A model generated the notes under the pieces. The model did not search any database and was not told the origin of the DNA. It saw only the letters and a list, made by a program, of their open reading frames with translations. A stretch of DNA of 64,000 nt from Eisenbergiella sp963559585 (lineage in GTDB: Bacteria > Bacillota > Clostridia > Lachnospirales > Lachnospiraceae), in assembly GCA_963559585.1 (NCBI GenBank), contig CAUWLJ010000005.1, positions 4,620 to 68,619 on the forward strand, written 5' to 3'. Shown one piece after another: positions 24,932 through 32,069 of this stretch (position 1 is its first letter; each line of letters starts with the position of its first letter). The position numbers were made by a program, and so were the translations under genes.

Positions 24932-25603
24932 TCATCCCTTCTTATTATACACACTCACCCGCCGCACAAACAGCCGCGCCTTCAGCTTCCGACGCAGACG
25001 TGCAAAAAAGGAGGGATTCTGAACCCAGGCCACCGTTCCATAAGGCAGGGAAATCCACAGCTCGGCGTTAATGCAGGAGCCGAAATCACTCATCAGCGCC
25101 AGATCCGCCTGTTCCGGCATCCGGGAAATGATCACGTCAGGAACCAGGTCGTTGAGCTCGTTTGCCAGGCGCTCCGGCTGGTCGTCAAAGTCCTCGTAAG
25201 CCCCGCTTCCTTTCAGAAAAAGGTTATCCTGATATTCCCCGATCACCTCCTGAAGAACCTCCAGATTCTGCCCGGTGTCCGAAAGCAGATACACGCTGCT
25301 TCTGTTCCTGGAAAACTTGCGCAGAAGCTCGCGCAGGAAAACCTTCTCATCAATCTCCCTGATCCGGTTCCGCCCTGCGATCCCGGCGGCCTCCAGCACA
25401 TCGGGCTCCGTACAGACCGTCATATCCAGCTTCTCGATCCGCTCCTTCAGCGCCTCATCCCTGGAGGCTGCCGCCAGCATGGAACTGGAAATATAGGCCA
25501 CCGTGTTCATCCTGCCGCTGTGCAGGAAATGGTCCGTATTGCGCAGCGCCTCCCGCGCCCCGTAGTCATGTAATGTAATTCCAAGTATTGAATATTTCTG
25601 CAT
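24932..25603 (-). CDS. WecG/TagA/CpsF-like glycosyltransferase, active site apparently degenerate
   Basis: Resembles the WecG/TagA/CpsF family (GT26), which adds ManNAc or related sugars to lipid-linked intermediates, in overall layout. The start is MQKYSILGITLHDYGAREALRN, the core is VYLLSDTGQNLEVLQEVIGEYQDNLFLKGSGAYEDF, then PDVIISRMPEQADLALMSDF, and the end is WISLPYGTVAWVQNPSFFARLRRKLKARLF. The 223-residue length is slightly short. The usual catalytic Thr/Asn segment reads YISSSMLAAA and the usual ADG segment reads CTEPDVLEAAG, so the expected catalytic residues are missing. GGGAG precedes ATG at 25603. It may have a changed or non-enzymatic role. No wall-polysaccharide genes are adjacent. 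Confidence 0.7.
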   Translation of the reverse strand: MQKYSILGITLHDYGAREALRNTDHFLHSGRMNTVAYISSSMLAAASRDEALKERIEKLDMTVCTEPDVLEAAGIAGRNRIREIDEKVFLRELLRKFSRNRSSVYLLSDTGQNLEVLQEVIGEYQDNLFLKGSGAYEDFDDQPERLANELNDLVPDVIISRMPEQADLALMSDFGSCINAELWISLPYGTVAWVQNPSFFARLRRKLKARLFVRRVSVYNKKG

Positions 25604-25648
25604 ACACTCTCCCACGTGTCCCGTGTATGAACCCCCGCATCCCCTTTT

Positions 25649-26578
25649 TTATCCCTGCAAAAAGGCCAGAAACAGCATGTAAACCAGGCTCAGCACAATA
25701 CCTGCAATCAGCGGCGCGCTGACCAGACGCATCCTTTTTCCTGCCTTCCTGTTCTCAAGCCTCTCCCGCCACAGCCAGGTCAGATACTCTCCCCGCCCCT
25801 GATTCCTGCACAGCCATACCAGAACACAGCCGGCCAGGGCCGTGCACACCAGAGCAATCACCAGATACAGGCAGATAGAAGGAATCATCAGCTCCGGCGT
25901 CATCGGCTGGGCCGCCTGCTGCTCCAGCACCCCCGGCAGAAACCGGTCGTACACATACATCAAAACCACCGATTGAGCGTTGAATATCATGTGCATCAGA
26001 ACCGGAGCCCACAGGCTGCCCACAGCCTCCATCAGAAGCGCCATGGCAATCCCCAGCACGAAAGCATAGGGAGCCTGGTTGAAATTCATATGCACCAGGC
26101 CAAACAGCAGGGAAGAAAGCAGAACCGCCCCCAATACGTTTCCGCTTTTCAGAAAGCCCCGGTAAATAACGCCTCTGAAGCAGATTTCCTCGCACGCCGG
26201 CCCAAATATAGCCATCATAAAAAGCATCACCGGAAAAGGATACTCCAGAATCTGTCCGCTCATGGAGGTCACCGCGTTATCCACAAACAGCATACTCAGC
26301 GCATTCAGCAGGGTGGTAAGCGGCCCCATCAGAAAGGTGAATACCACCACCATCAGCACGCTCGTCACCTTCATCCGCCGGAAAGACAGCACCAGCGCCG
26401 GCTTCTCTCTCGATGCGGCAAGCGCAAGGAGAGCGGGAACCACGAGCAGCGCCTCGCTTACAAACAGATTGGTCAGAATCCCCATCTGAAAGCCGGGAAG
26501 GAAAAACAGAATCCCCACCACCGCAAAATGCAGCAGCACCATTCCCAGATAAGCCCAGTTTGATTTTTTATAATTCAT
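25649..26578 (-). CDS. CPBP family intramembrane metalloprotease
   Basis: Membrane protein of 309 residues with about eight hydrophobic segments. The CPBP (Abi/CAAX protease) motifs are visible in the middle: EExxxR in GPACEEICFRGVIYRGFLK, FxxxH in LLFGLVHMNFNQAPYAFVLG, and HxxxN in PVLMHMIFNAQS. Family members cleave within or next to the membrane, and bacterial ones have varied roles in immunity to bacteriocins or signalling; substrate is unknown here. It follows the CvfB-like gene by 22 bp on the same strand and precedes the WecG-like gene by 45 bp, so these are probably co-transcribed. Confidence 0.9.
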   Translation of the reverse strand: MNYKKSNWAYLGMVLLHFAVVGILFFLPGFQMGILTNLFVSEALLVVPALLALAASREKPALVLSFRRMKVTSVLMVVVFTFLMGPLTTLLNALSMLFVDNAVTSMSGQILEYPFPVMLFMMAIFGPACEEICFRGVIYRGFLKSGNVLGAVLLSSLLFGLVHMNFNQAPYAFVLGIAMALLMEAVGSLWAPVLMHMIFNAQSVVLMYVYDRFLPGVLEQQAAQPMTPELMIPSICLYLVIALVCTALAGCVLVWLCRNQGRGEYLTWLWRERLENRKAGKRMRLVSAPLIAGIVLSLVYMLFLAFLQG

Positions 26579-26600
26579 GTATTCTTACTCCTGCCGCTCC

Positions 26601-27437
26601 TCAGATCCTGTGAATGCCATGCTCCGTAATCCGGATTCTCCCGTTTTTCAAAAGATGACCCACAGCCCTTTTGAACTCGTTCTTGCTCATCTGCAGCTCC
26701 CTTCGTATCACCTCCGGGCTGGCCTTGTCATTGAAAGGAAGCGCCCCGTCAAAGCTGTCGATCAGCCGCATCACCTTTGCAGCGTCCGACTCTATCATCA
26801 GATAGGCCTTATCCCTCACGCTCAGGGACAGCTTGCCGTCCTCCCGCACCTCTGTCACCCGCGCCTCCACCCGGCTGCCCACCTTCAGCTCGCCATACAT
26901 CTCCCTGGGTGGGATCAGCGCCGAATATTGATCGTCCACGGCCACAAAAGCGCCAAACTGACGGCTGATCTCATACAGCGTACCGCTCACCTTATCCTCC
27001 TTCTGATAAGGGCTGTCCGTTCTCAGGTAATGGTATATTTTCATCGTGGCGCACAGCCTTCCGCTCTTATCCACATACAAAGCCGCCGGAAAGCAGTCCC
27101 CCTCCCGCACCGGCCTGGTCTGTTCTTTAAAAGGAAGAAACAGATCCTTCTCCAGCCCCCAGTCCAGAAACGCTCCAAACCTCCCTGTCTGGGCCACGGT
27201 AAGCCTGGCTACCTGTCCCAGCTCAAGCTTCGGCTGCGCCGTTGTGGCAATGAGGCGGTCCTTGGAGTCCCGGTAGATAAACACCTCCACCCAGCTTCCC
27301 TGTTCCGTTCCTGCCTGCACCTGCCTGGCCGGAAGCAGCACCTTCTCCTCCGGGTTCTCCTCCGGCGCCAGATATACGCCGAAATCCACTTTTTTTACCA
27401 CCTTCAGCCGTTGTCTTTTTCCAATCTCTATCTGCAT
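26601..27437 (-). CDS. S1 domain RNA-binding protein, CvfB-like
   Basis: Likely RNA-binding regulator of the CvfB/YitL family. The chosen 278-residue form starts MQIEIGKRQRLKVVKKVDFGVYLAP. It contains S1-like modules (VARLTVAQTGRFGAFLDWGLEKDLFLP; KVSGTLYEISRQFGAFVAVDDQYSALIP; VGSRVEARVTEVREDGKLSLSVRDK) and a C-terminal winged helix (FNDKASPEVIRRELQMSKNEFKRAVGHLLKNGRIRIT). The frame is open to 27644, but the extra 69 residues are Arg-rich and non-homologous in look and overlap the thioesterase gene. ATGs at 27449, 27443 and 27437 are close together and the exact one is uncertain. It is followed by the CPBP protease. Confidence 0.87.
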   Translation of the reverse strand: MQIEIGKRQRLKVVKKVDFGVYLAPEENPEEKVLLPARQVQAGTEQGSWVEVFIYRDSKDRLIATTAQPKLELGQVARLTVAQTGRFGAFLDWGLEKDLFLPFKEQTRPVREGDCFPAALYVDKSGRLCATMKIYHYLRTDSPYQKEDKVSGTLYEISRQFGAFVAVDDQYSALIPPREMYGELKVGSRVEARVTEVREDGKLSLSVRDKAYLMIESDAAKVMRLIDSFDGALPFNDKASPEVIRRELQMSKNEFKRAVGHLLKNGRIRITEHGIHRI

Positions 27438-27592
27438 TCTCATTCCCATTCCGGAGCGTAAGCGGCGTAAACGGCGGGAAACCTCAGACACGATTTCCCT
27501 TCCGCCGCCATACTCCTGTTTTTCATTCACTGTCTGCTGCCGCTTATTCTGCGCCTTTTTACAGACTCTGCACCTGTCCTGGCCGCTCCCTC

Positions 27593-28300
27593 TTATCTTT
27601 GGCGAAATTCCACCACCGCATAGGGGGCTCCCGCCTCGTCGCACAGCGCCGCCTGAACGCCCCTCTCCTGCTCATACACCACAGGACAAATCTGCGCGCC
27701 CAAAAGCGCCTGTTTCCTGTATTCCGCCCGCATCTGCCCAACCGCAAAGCCCTCGGGCAGATAATCCTGGGCCATATGGATATACTGGCCGTTATTCACA
27801 TGATGGTTGCTGTCCAGATGCTGTCTCCCCACCTGAAAAGCCTCCTTTTCTGTGCCTTTTCCTTCTAAAAGCACCTTACGCGGCTCATACTCCATATCCA
27901 GCTTCGGCTCCAGCACATAAGCATCCAGCATCTCCTGCGTAGGTCTTACCGGCCGCCCGGCCTCCCTGTCCATCAAAGACCACAGGGAATTAGCCCGCAC
28001 GATCCTTTTCCCGCTCTCATCCTCCATAAAAAAATTGCGCAGTCCCATAAAGCTTCTGAACTCATAGGGAAAAGTGCCCACCGTCACCGTCTCCCCCAGC
28101 AGAGGGTATCTGTCTATCACAATCTGCCAGTAGGACAAAACCCAGAACATCCCTCTGCTCTCCAGATAATCCATGCCCACTCCCAGCGCTTCCGAATGAA
28201 AGGTGGAGCAGTCCTGAAAATAATCCACAATCCCGGCAATGCTCAGCTTCCGCTCTGTATCCAGCTCGCTGTATCTTATCCTCGACTGAAACGTATACAT
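27593..28300 (-). CDS. Acyl-ACP thioesterase
   Basis: Releases fatty acids from acyl carrier protein. The 235-residue protein starts MYTFQSRIRYSELDTERKLSIAGIVDYFQDCSTFHSEALG, a hot-dog fold with the acyl-ACP thioesterase pattern. Further motifs are WVLSYWQIVIDRYPLLGETVTVGTFPY and a second hot-dog domain with the catalytic segment HLDSNHHVNNGQYIHMAQDYLP (Asn and His). GGGAG precedes ATG at 28300; a longer open frame to 28456 has no ribosome site. A clear sigma-A promoter lies about 55-80 bp upstream, and a 7-bp hairpin (28313-28329, CTGCCGC with GCGGCAG) stands in the leader just before the ribosome binding site. It may modulate translation. Confidence 0.92.
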   Translation of the reverse strand: MYTFQSRIRYSELDTERKLSIAGIVDYFQDCSTFHSEALGVGMDYLESRGMFWVLSYWQIVIDRYPLLGETVTVGTFPYEFRSFMGLRNFFMEDESGKRIVRANSLWSLMDREAGRPVRPTQEMLDAYVLEPKLDMEYEPRKVLLEGKGTEKEAFQVGRQHLDSNHHVNNGQYIHMAQDYLPEGFAVGQMRAEYRKQALLGAQICPVVYEQERGVQAALCDEAGAPYAVVEFRQR

Positions 28301-28351
28301 CTTTCTCCCATCCTGCCGCGTGGCGGCAGTCCTTTCTGTCTGAACTTTTTT

Positions 28352-28380
28352 ATTATACCCCAGGTTGACGCAGGATTCAA
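28352..28380 (-). promoter_or_regulatory. Sigma-A promoter of the acyl-ACP thioesterase gene
   Basis: Minus strand TTGAAT (28375-28380), 17-bp spacer, perfect TATAAT (28352-28357). Confidence 0.8.
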
Positions 28381-28479
28381 CCGTTACCCGCCAAAAAAAG
28401 CCAAATATAAACGTTATTTCATCACTATTATTTCTGCAATACAACTTTTCATGCAAGATGGCCGAAAGATTTTCAGGCC

Positions 28480-28515
28480 AAAAAAGAACGGCATAGCGTT
28501 TAAACTATGCCATTC
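28480..28515 (-). terminator. Terminator of the secreted-protein gene
   Basis: GAACGGCATAG (28486-28496) pairs with CTATGCCATTC (28505-28515) with one wobble, followed on the minus strand by TTTTTT. Confidence 0.85.
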
Positions 28516-28550
28516 TGCAAAGCTGTCTTTTCCCATTTTCTTCTATCGGT

Positions 28551-29705
28551 TTATTCCACTTTCCCAGGGAAGAAGGTATCCAGATAACGGAAGCCGTAAT
28601 ACCCCTCCGATTCGGCCAGAGCGCTCAGATCCGCACCTGCGGGGATCGTCATGGCGTAGTGGGTTCCCTCGTAGAAGTATTTTACAACCACGGTCACATC
28701 AGGTCTGCCCTTCAGCGTCTCGATCACATCATCGTAAAAGCTTACCCACATGTTGGTTCTCAGTGTAACCGTCCCATTCAAGGGAGCCCTGTCGATAGAG
28801 GCAATCGCGTTCTTATTGAACTGTGCATAAGCGGAGTTTGCAACCTCCATATGGGCTTTCACATGGCCGCAGCGGGTGCACCTGTAGGCTTCCCTTCCGT
28901 CCTGTGTGTCGGTGGCTTCGGTTACGGTTTCCCACTCGTAGTTGTGGCTGCAGCCGTCACCGGAGGGGGAATCATGTCTCTCACTAGAATATCCTCCATC
29001 GTAGGAGCCTCCCAATCGAATTTCAGGGCTTATACTACTATCTACAAATTCAAGTTTCCTACTCATTACCACTACCTGTACAGTATAGGTGTGATCCGGT
29101 TTTATTTCACTACTAAAATCAAATTCAGGACTATTGGTTCCTTGCTGAAGCGTTCTTATGAGTTGTCCTGATCCATCATACTCGTTCAAATAATAATTTA
29201 TTCCGTAATCTTCTCCAAGCTTATATGCAGATAGATTGGAAAGATCGCATTTCACATACCCACTCTCACTAACCCAAAATCCGATCCTTGGAAGTATTTT
29301 ATCCGGTTTAGTATATGAAAATTCTTCACTCATTCCCGACCATCCTGATGACTCCATACCATTATGGACACATCTTACCTGATATTTGTATTTTCCGCTC
29401 TCAGAAAAATAATGATACAAGTCTGCATACACTTCACCTTTTCCCCAAGCATGATCATACATCTTAAACATGTTTTCATTACCTTTTTCGTCATAAACTC
29501 TAATTTCAAAAAAGGATTTTTCATTAGGGTTATTAAAAACTCCTTGACCATTATTATTCCATTTCAAATCTGTCGCTTCTAAAAGCTTGACTTTCTGTTC
29601 AGCGCTTTGCGCCTCTTCCTCCGCATACACCCTCACCGGAACCTGTCCCCCCAGAAGCATGGAACAGCCCAGAATCAGAGCCAGTTTCTTCCAATGTTTT
29701 CTCAT
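28551..29705 (-). CDS. Secreted protein of unknown function with Ig/FN3-like and Cys-pair domains, mosaic composition
   Basis: Predicted extracellular protein of 384 residues. A Sec signal peptide (KKLALILGCSMLLGGQVPVRVYAEEE) is followed by a beta-rich region (about residues 38-240) with FN3-like segments such as FFEIRVYDEKGNE and SGKYKYQVRCVHNGMESSGW. A CSHNYEW...YRCTRCGHVK motif (two Cys pairs with the HxY signature of clostridial surface proteins) comes next, and the C-terminal domain of about 90 residues ends at FFPGKVE. The DNA for residues 38-240 is distinctly AT-rich, whereas the signal peptide and C-terminus are GC-rich like the genome. AAGGAG lies nine bases before ATG at 29705. It is a single-gene unit between an operator-like promoter and a terminator. 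Function unknown; the ectodomain of the kinase next door has similar beta motifs. Confidence 0.82.
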   Translation of the reverse strand: MRKHWKKLALILGCSMLLGGQVPVRVYAEEEAQSAEQKVKLLEATDLKWNNNGQGVFNNPNEKSFFEIRVYDEKGNENMFKMYDHAWGKGEVYADLYHYFSESGKYKYQVRCVHNGMESSGWSGMSEEFSYTKPDKILPRIGFWVSESGYVKCDLSNLSAYKLGEDYGINYYLNEYDGSGQLIRTLQQGTNSPEFDFSSEIKPDHTYTVQVVVMSRKLEFVDSSISPEIRLGGSYDGGYSSERHDSPSGDGCSHNYEWETVTEATDTQDGREAYRCTRCGHVKAHMEVANSAYAQFNKNAIASIDRAPLNGTVTLRTNMWVSFYDDVIETLKGRPDVTVVVKYFYEGTHYAMTIPAGADLSALAESEGYYGFRYLDTFFPGKVE

Positions 29706-29848
29706 CCTCTGCATCTCCTTTTGAATATGATTGTTTAAAATTATCTTACGCACCGATTCCGCCGCCATTACCGGTTTGCATTTTTAAACACGTTCCAGCA
29801 AGCCATCACACCGAAGCCCGGCTTTTCAGTCCATAAGCATCTATTCAT

Positions 29849-29892
29849 ATTCTACAGGATGTTTTTTTCCTTTTGGTATGCCTGCAGCATAC
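29849..29892 (-). promoter_or_regulatory. Putative activator-dependent promoter with palindromic operator (copy 1)
   Basis: The dyad GTATGCTGCAGGCATAC (minus strand; 29876-29892) is followed by CCAAAAG, then TAGAAT as -10 (29849-29854), 21 bp from the dyad edge. No -35 hexamer fits. The same layout occurs at 33096-33139. If the -10 is right, the dyad is centred near -42, as for a class II activator site. It drives the secreted-protein gene. Confidence 0.6.
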
Positions 29893-29914
29893 TTTTCCCA
29901 TTTTGGGACGGCAG

Positions 29915-31492
29915 TTAATTATACCGATGAAACCAGGGACTGAAATATTCCTCCGGGATGGGGTCAGGCATAGGGCTGGATTGGTATTCATTGGGGCGCG
30001 AGGTCAACGCCTGGACGGTAAACCGGTATTTTCCTTCCAGATCGGTCAGAAACTCCCTGTTGATCATGATACCTCCCTCTCCTCTCTCCAGAATATACTG
30101 CTTCGTCCAGATGTTGTTCATCACATAATTGCCGTCTTTGTCGTACAAAGTCACATTAAAGCTGTCTTCATCGGCATAATCCTCAATGTTGCTCCAGATG
30201 GCGTAATAGTTCCTGCCGTTTTCCGTATCAAACATCTTCCAGGCCAGCCCCTCCGGCGCAGGGAGCATGGGAGCATTCTCTCCTGTATACTCAAAGAGAT
30301 CTGACCTTACGAAAGGGCTGTTCTCATACCGGACGCCGTCCCCTTCTGCACACACTTCAAAATAATAGAAACCGTTTTTCTCCAGAAAGCCTGCAAAATT
30401 ATTGTAATAGGTATTGTCCTCCCCGATAATACCGCCGTTTCCTCTTATGCCGCCTTCCATAACCAGTTCATCCCTCTGAGGCTCCGGCTCGGACGCTGTA
30501 TCCATCCGGTACAGTTTCCACTTATAGCCCACCTCACCGTCCGTTCCCGACTCCGGTACATTTCCCCATATACCAAATCCGGTTTCCCCGGACCAGTAAG
30601 CCGTCCGCGGGGGTTCCAGCACCACCAGGCTGCCTTCCTCCCCCTCGGTCCCCTGTACGGCTTCCGATTCAGGCTGCTGTACCGCCCCGGATTCCGGCTG
30701 TTGACCCGCGCCGGGTTCGTCCTGCTGCACAGGCCCAGTCCCTGTCTGCACTGTGGGCTCCGTTCTCCCAAAAACCGCGGCCCCCATGCAGACGCAGACA
30801 AGCAGTACCGCCACGGCCGCCGTTGTTGGCAGTACATATTTTCCCCAGAACAGCGCCGCCCTTACCTGGCCTGCGCTGCGGTATCTTTTATCTGGGTCCA
30901 GATTGGTGCACTTCTGGATCATATGCCTGTAAATGGGCCGCTCCCCTTTTTCCTCCAGAAGCTGCTTCATGGTCATACCCAGGGCATAAATATCCGTCCT
31001 TTCGTCCGTCTGCGCAAAGCCATACTGTTCAGGGGCAGCATAGCCTCTCGTGCCCAGCAGCACGGTATCCTGTTCCAGCTCCTCCTTCACCACCCGCGCC
31101 GCGTCGAAATCGATCAGGCGGATATGCCCGTCCTTTGCCAGAAGAACGTTGGAGGGCTTAATGTCTCTGTGAATGATACCGTTCCTGTGAAGATAATCCA
31201 GCACGGAGCACAGCTCCCTCAGCGCAGCCACGGTCTGCTTCCCTGACATTTCCGCCTCGCCCAGCGCGCGGCCCTCTATGTATTCCTCCATCACCGTTGT
31301 GACGTCCTCCGAAATCTTCACTTCATATAATTCCGGCAGGTACGGGTGGTTCAGCTCCCGAAGCTTCTGATACACACAGACTCGTCCCCTCAGCAGCTTC
31401 CTGATACAGACGCGCCCTCCTTCCTTTTCCCGCACCAGCTCCACGGTGCTTTTTTCACTCTCTTTTAACAGACGTATTCTTTCGTATTCCAT
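29915..31492 (-). CDS. Membrane Ser/Thr protein kinase with extracellular sensor-like domain
   Basis: Bitopic membrane kinase of 525 residues. The N-terminal kinase domain (about 1-205) has a VAIK-like lysine in GGRVCIRKLL, the catalytic loop HRDIKPSNVLL, the metal motif as LIDFDAARV (DFD instead of DFG), the APEQYG activation-segment end, and the conserved late arginine in DPDKRYRSAGQVRAAL. The glycine-rich loop is missing, reading LLKESEKSTVELV. One transmembrane helix follows (LPTTAAVAVLLVCVCMGAAVF), then a Gln/Pro/Glu linker, then about 230 residues of extracytoplasmic beta domains (YAIWSNIEDYADEDSFNVTLYDKDGNYV). GAAGGAATTT precedes ATG at 31492. PASTA repeats are absent, so this is not a PrkC wall sensor. 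It is divergent from an HTH-like gene. Confidence 0.88.
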   Translation of the reverse strand: MEYERIRLLKESEKSTVELVREKEGGRVCIRKLLRGRVCVYQKLRELNHPYLPELYEVKISEDVTTVMEEYIEGRALGEAEMSGKQTVAALRELCSVLDYLHRNGIIHRDIKPSNVLLAKDGHIRLIDFDAARVVKEELEQDTVLLGTRGYAAPEQYGFAQTDERTDIYALGMTMKQLLEEKGERPIYRHMIQKCTNLDPDKRYRSAGQVRAALFWGKYVLPTTAAVAVLLVCVCMGAAVFGRTEPTVQTGTGPVQQDEPGAGQQPESGAVQQPESEAVQGTEGEEGSLVVLEPPRTAYWSGETGFGIWGNVPESGTDGEVGYKWKLYRMDTASEPEPQRDELVMEGGIRGNGGIIGEDNTYYNNFAGFLEKNGFYYFEVCAEGDGVRYENSPFVRSDLFEYTGENAPMLPAPEGLAWKMFDTENGRNYYAIWSNIEDYADEDSFNVTLYDKDGNYVMNNIWTKQYILERGEGGIMINREFLTDLEGKYRFTVQALTSRPNEYQSSPMPDPIPEEYFSPWFHRYN

Positions 31493-31510
31493 AAATTCCT
31501 TCTTTTCCTC

Positions 31511-31539
31511 TTGTTTCCTGATTACTTTCATGTTATAAC
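31511..31539 (+). promoter_or_regulatory. Sigma-A promoter of the divergent regulator
   Basis: TTGTTT (31511-31516), 17-bp spacer, TATAAC (31534-31539), about 45 bp before the ATG at 31582. The -10 lies in the palindrome GTTATAAC shared with the divergent kinase gene. Confidence 0.6.
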
Positions 31540-31555
31540 AGTATCAAATTATTTA

Positions 31556-31564
31556 CCCCCCCCC
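31556..31564 (+). repeat. Homopolymeric C9 tract in regulator 5' leader
   Basis: Nine consecutive C residues immediately precede GGGAGGAG, the ribosome binding site of the gene at 31582. Tracts of this kind are prone to slippage and could alter the leader structure or Shine-Dalgarno exposure. Confidence 0.7.
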
Positions 31565-31581
31565 GGGAGGAGAAATGCAAT

Positions 31582-32019
31582 ATGACGTGCAAAACCACCG
31601 ACCAGCTCCGGCATGAAATCACACACACCACGGACATTGGAGACTTCCTTATCACAAACAGGCAGAACCTGCTCACTCAGGATTTATCAGAGTACCTGAG
31701 CCTGCTGCTTTCCGCCAAAAAACTTCACAAAGCGGACGTGGTACGCGACTCCCTGCTGGACCGGGTCTATCTGTATCAGATTTTTGCGGGCAAAAGGTTC
31801 CCTTCCCGCAGCAAGCTGATCGCAATCGCCTTTGGTCTGCATCTCTCCCTTGAGGAAACCCAGAAGCTTTTAAAAATATCCGAAAACCGCGAGCTCTATG
31901 TGAGAGACGAAAGGGACGCTGTCATTTTTTATGCTCTGCAAAGGGGCCTGGATATTTTTGATACCAACGAGCTGCTCTACGAGCGCGGGCTCAAGCTTCT
32001 CGGCACTTCCAAAAAATAG
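31582..32019 (+). CDS. Small helix-turn-helix-like regulator divergent from the kinase
   Basis: All-helical 145-residue protein and one of only two plus-strand genes in the window. The central part (about residues 38-95, LSLLLSAKKLHKADVVRDSLLDRVYLYQIFAGKRFPSRSKLIAIAFGLHLSLEETQKLLKIS) has the spacing of an XRE-type HTH. The C-terminal part (ELYVRDERDAVIFYALQRGLDIFDTNELLYERGLKLL) looks like a helical interaction domain. GGGAGGAG precedes the ATG. It is divergent from the Ser/Thr kinase gene with about 90 bp between starts, which suggests a functional pair: the kinase may phosphorylate it, or it may regulate the kinase. It could also bind the palindromes at 29876 and 33123. These links are inference. 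Confidence 0.8.
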   Translation: MTCKTTDQLRHEITHTTDIGDFLITNRQNLLTQDLSEYLSLLLSAKKLHKADVVRDSLLDRVYLYQIFAGKRFPSRSKLIAIAFGLHLSLEETQKLLKISENRELYVRDERDAVIFYALQRGLDIFDTNELLYERGLKLLGTSKK

Positions 32020-32043
32020 GGAGCATATCGACTGTATGCTCCC
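32011..32043 (-). terminator. Terminator shared by converging genes
   Basis: GGGAGCATA (32019-32027) pairs with TATGCTCCC (32035-32043). On the minus strand it is followed by TATTTTTT, so it ends the methyltransferase transcript. The U-run falls in the last codons of the plus-strand regulator, so it may also stop that gene weakly. Confidence 0.8.
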
Positions 32044-32069
32044 AGTATACCCCATTTTCTTCGATCCTT

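Noticed and set aside
24584..25022. Frames on both strands in the gap around the 170-bp palindrome
   Set aside because: They run through the palindrome or into the WecG-like gene, with no domain and no start signal.
28301..28456. N-terminal extension of the acyl-ACP thioesterase to 28456
   Set aside because: The consensus promoter at 28352-28380 lies inside the extension, so it cannot be translated from that promoter, and a strong ribosome binding site precedes ATG at 28300.
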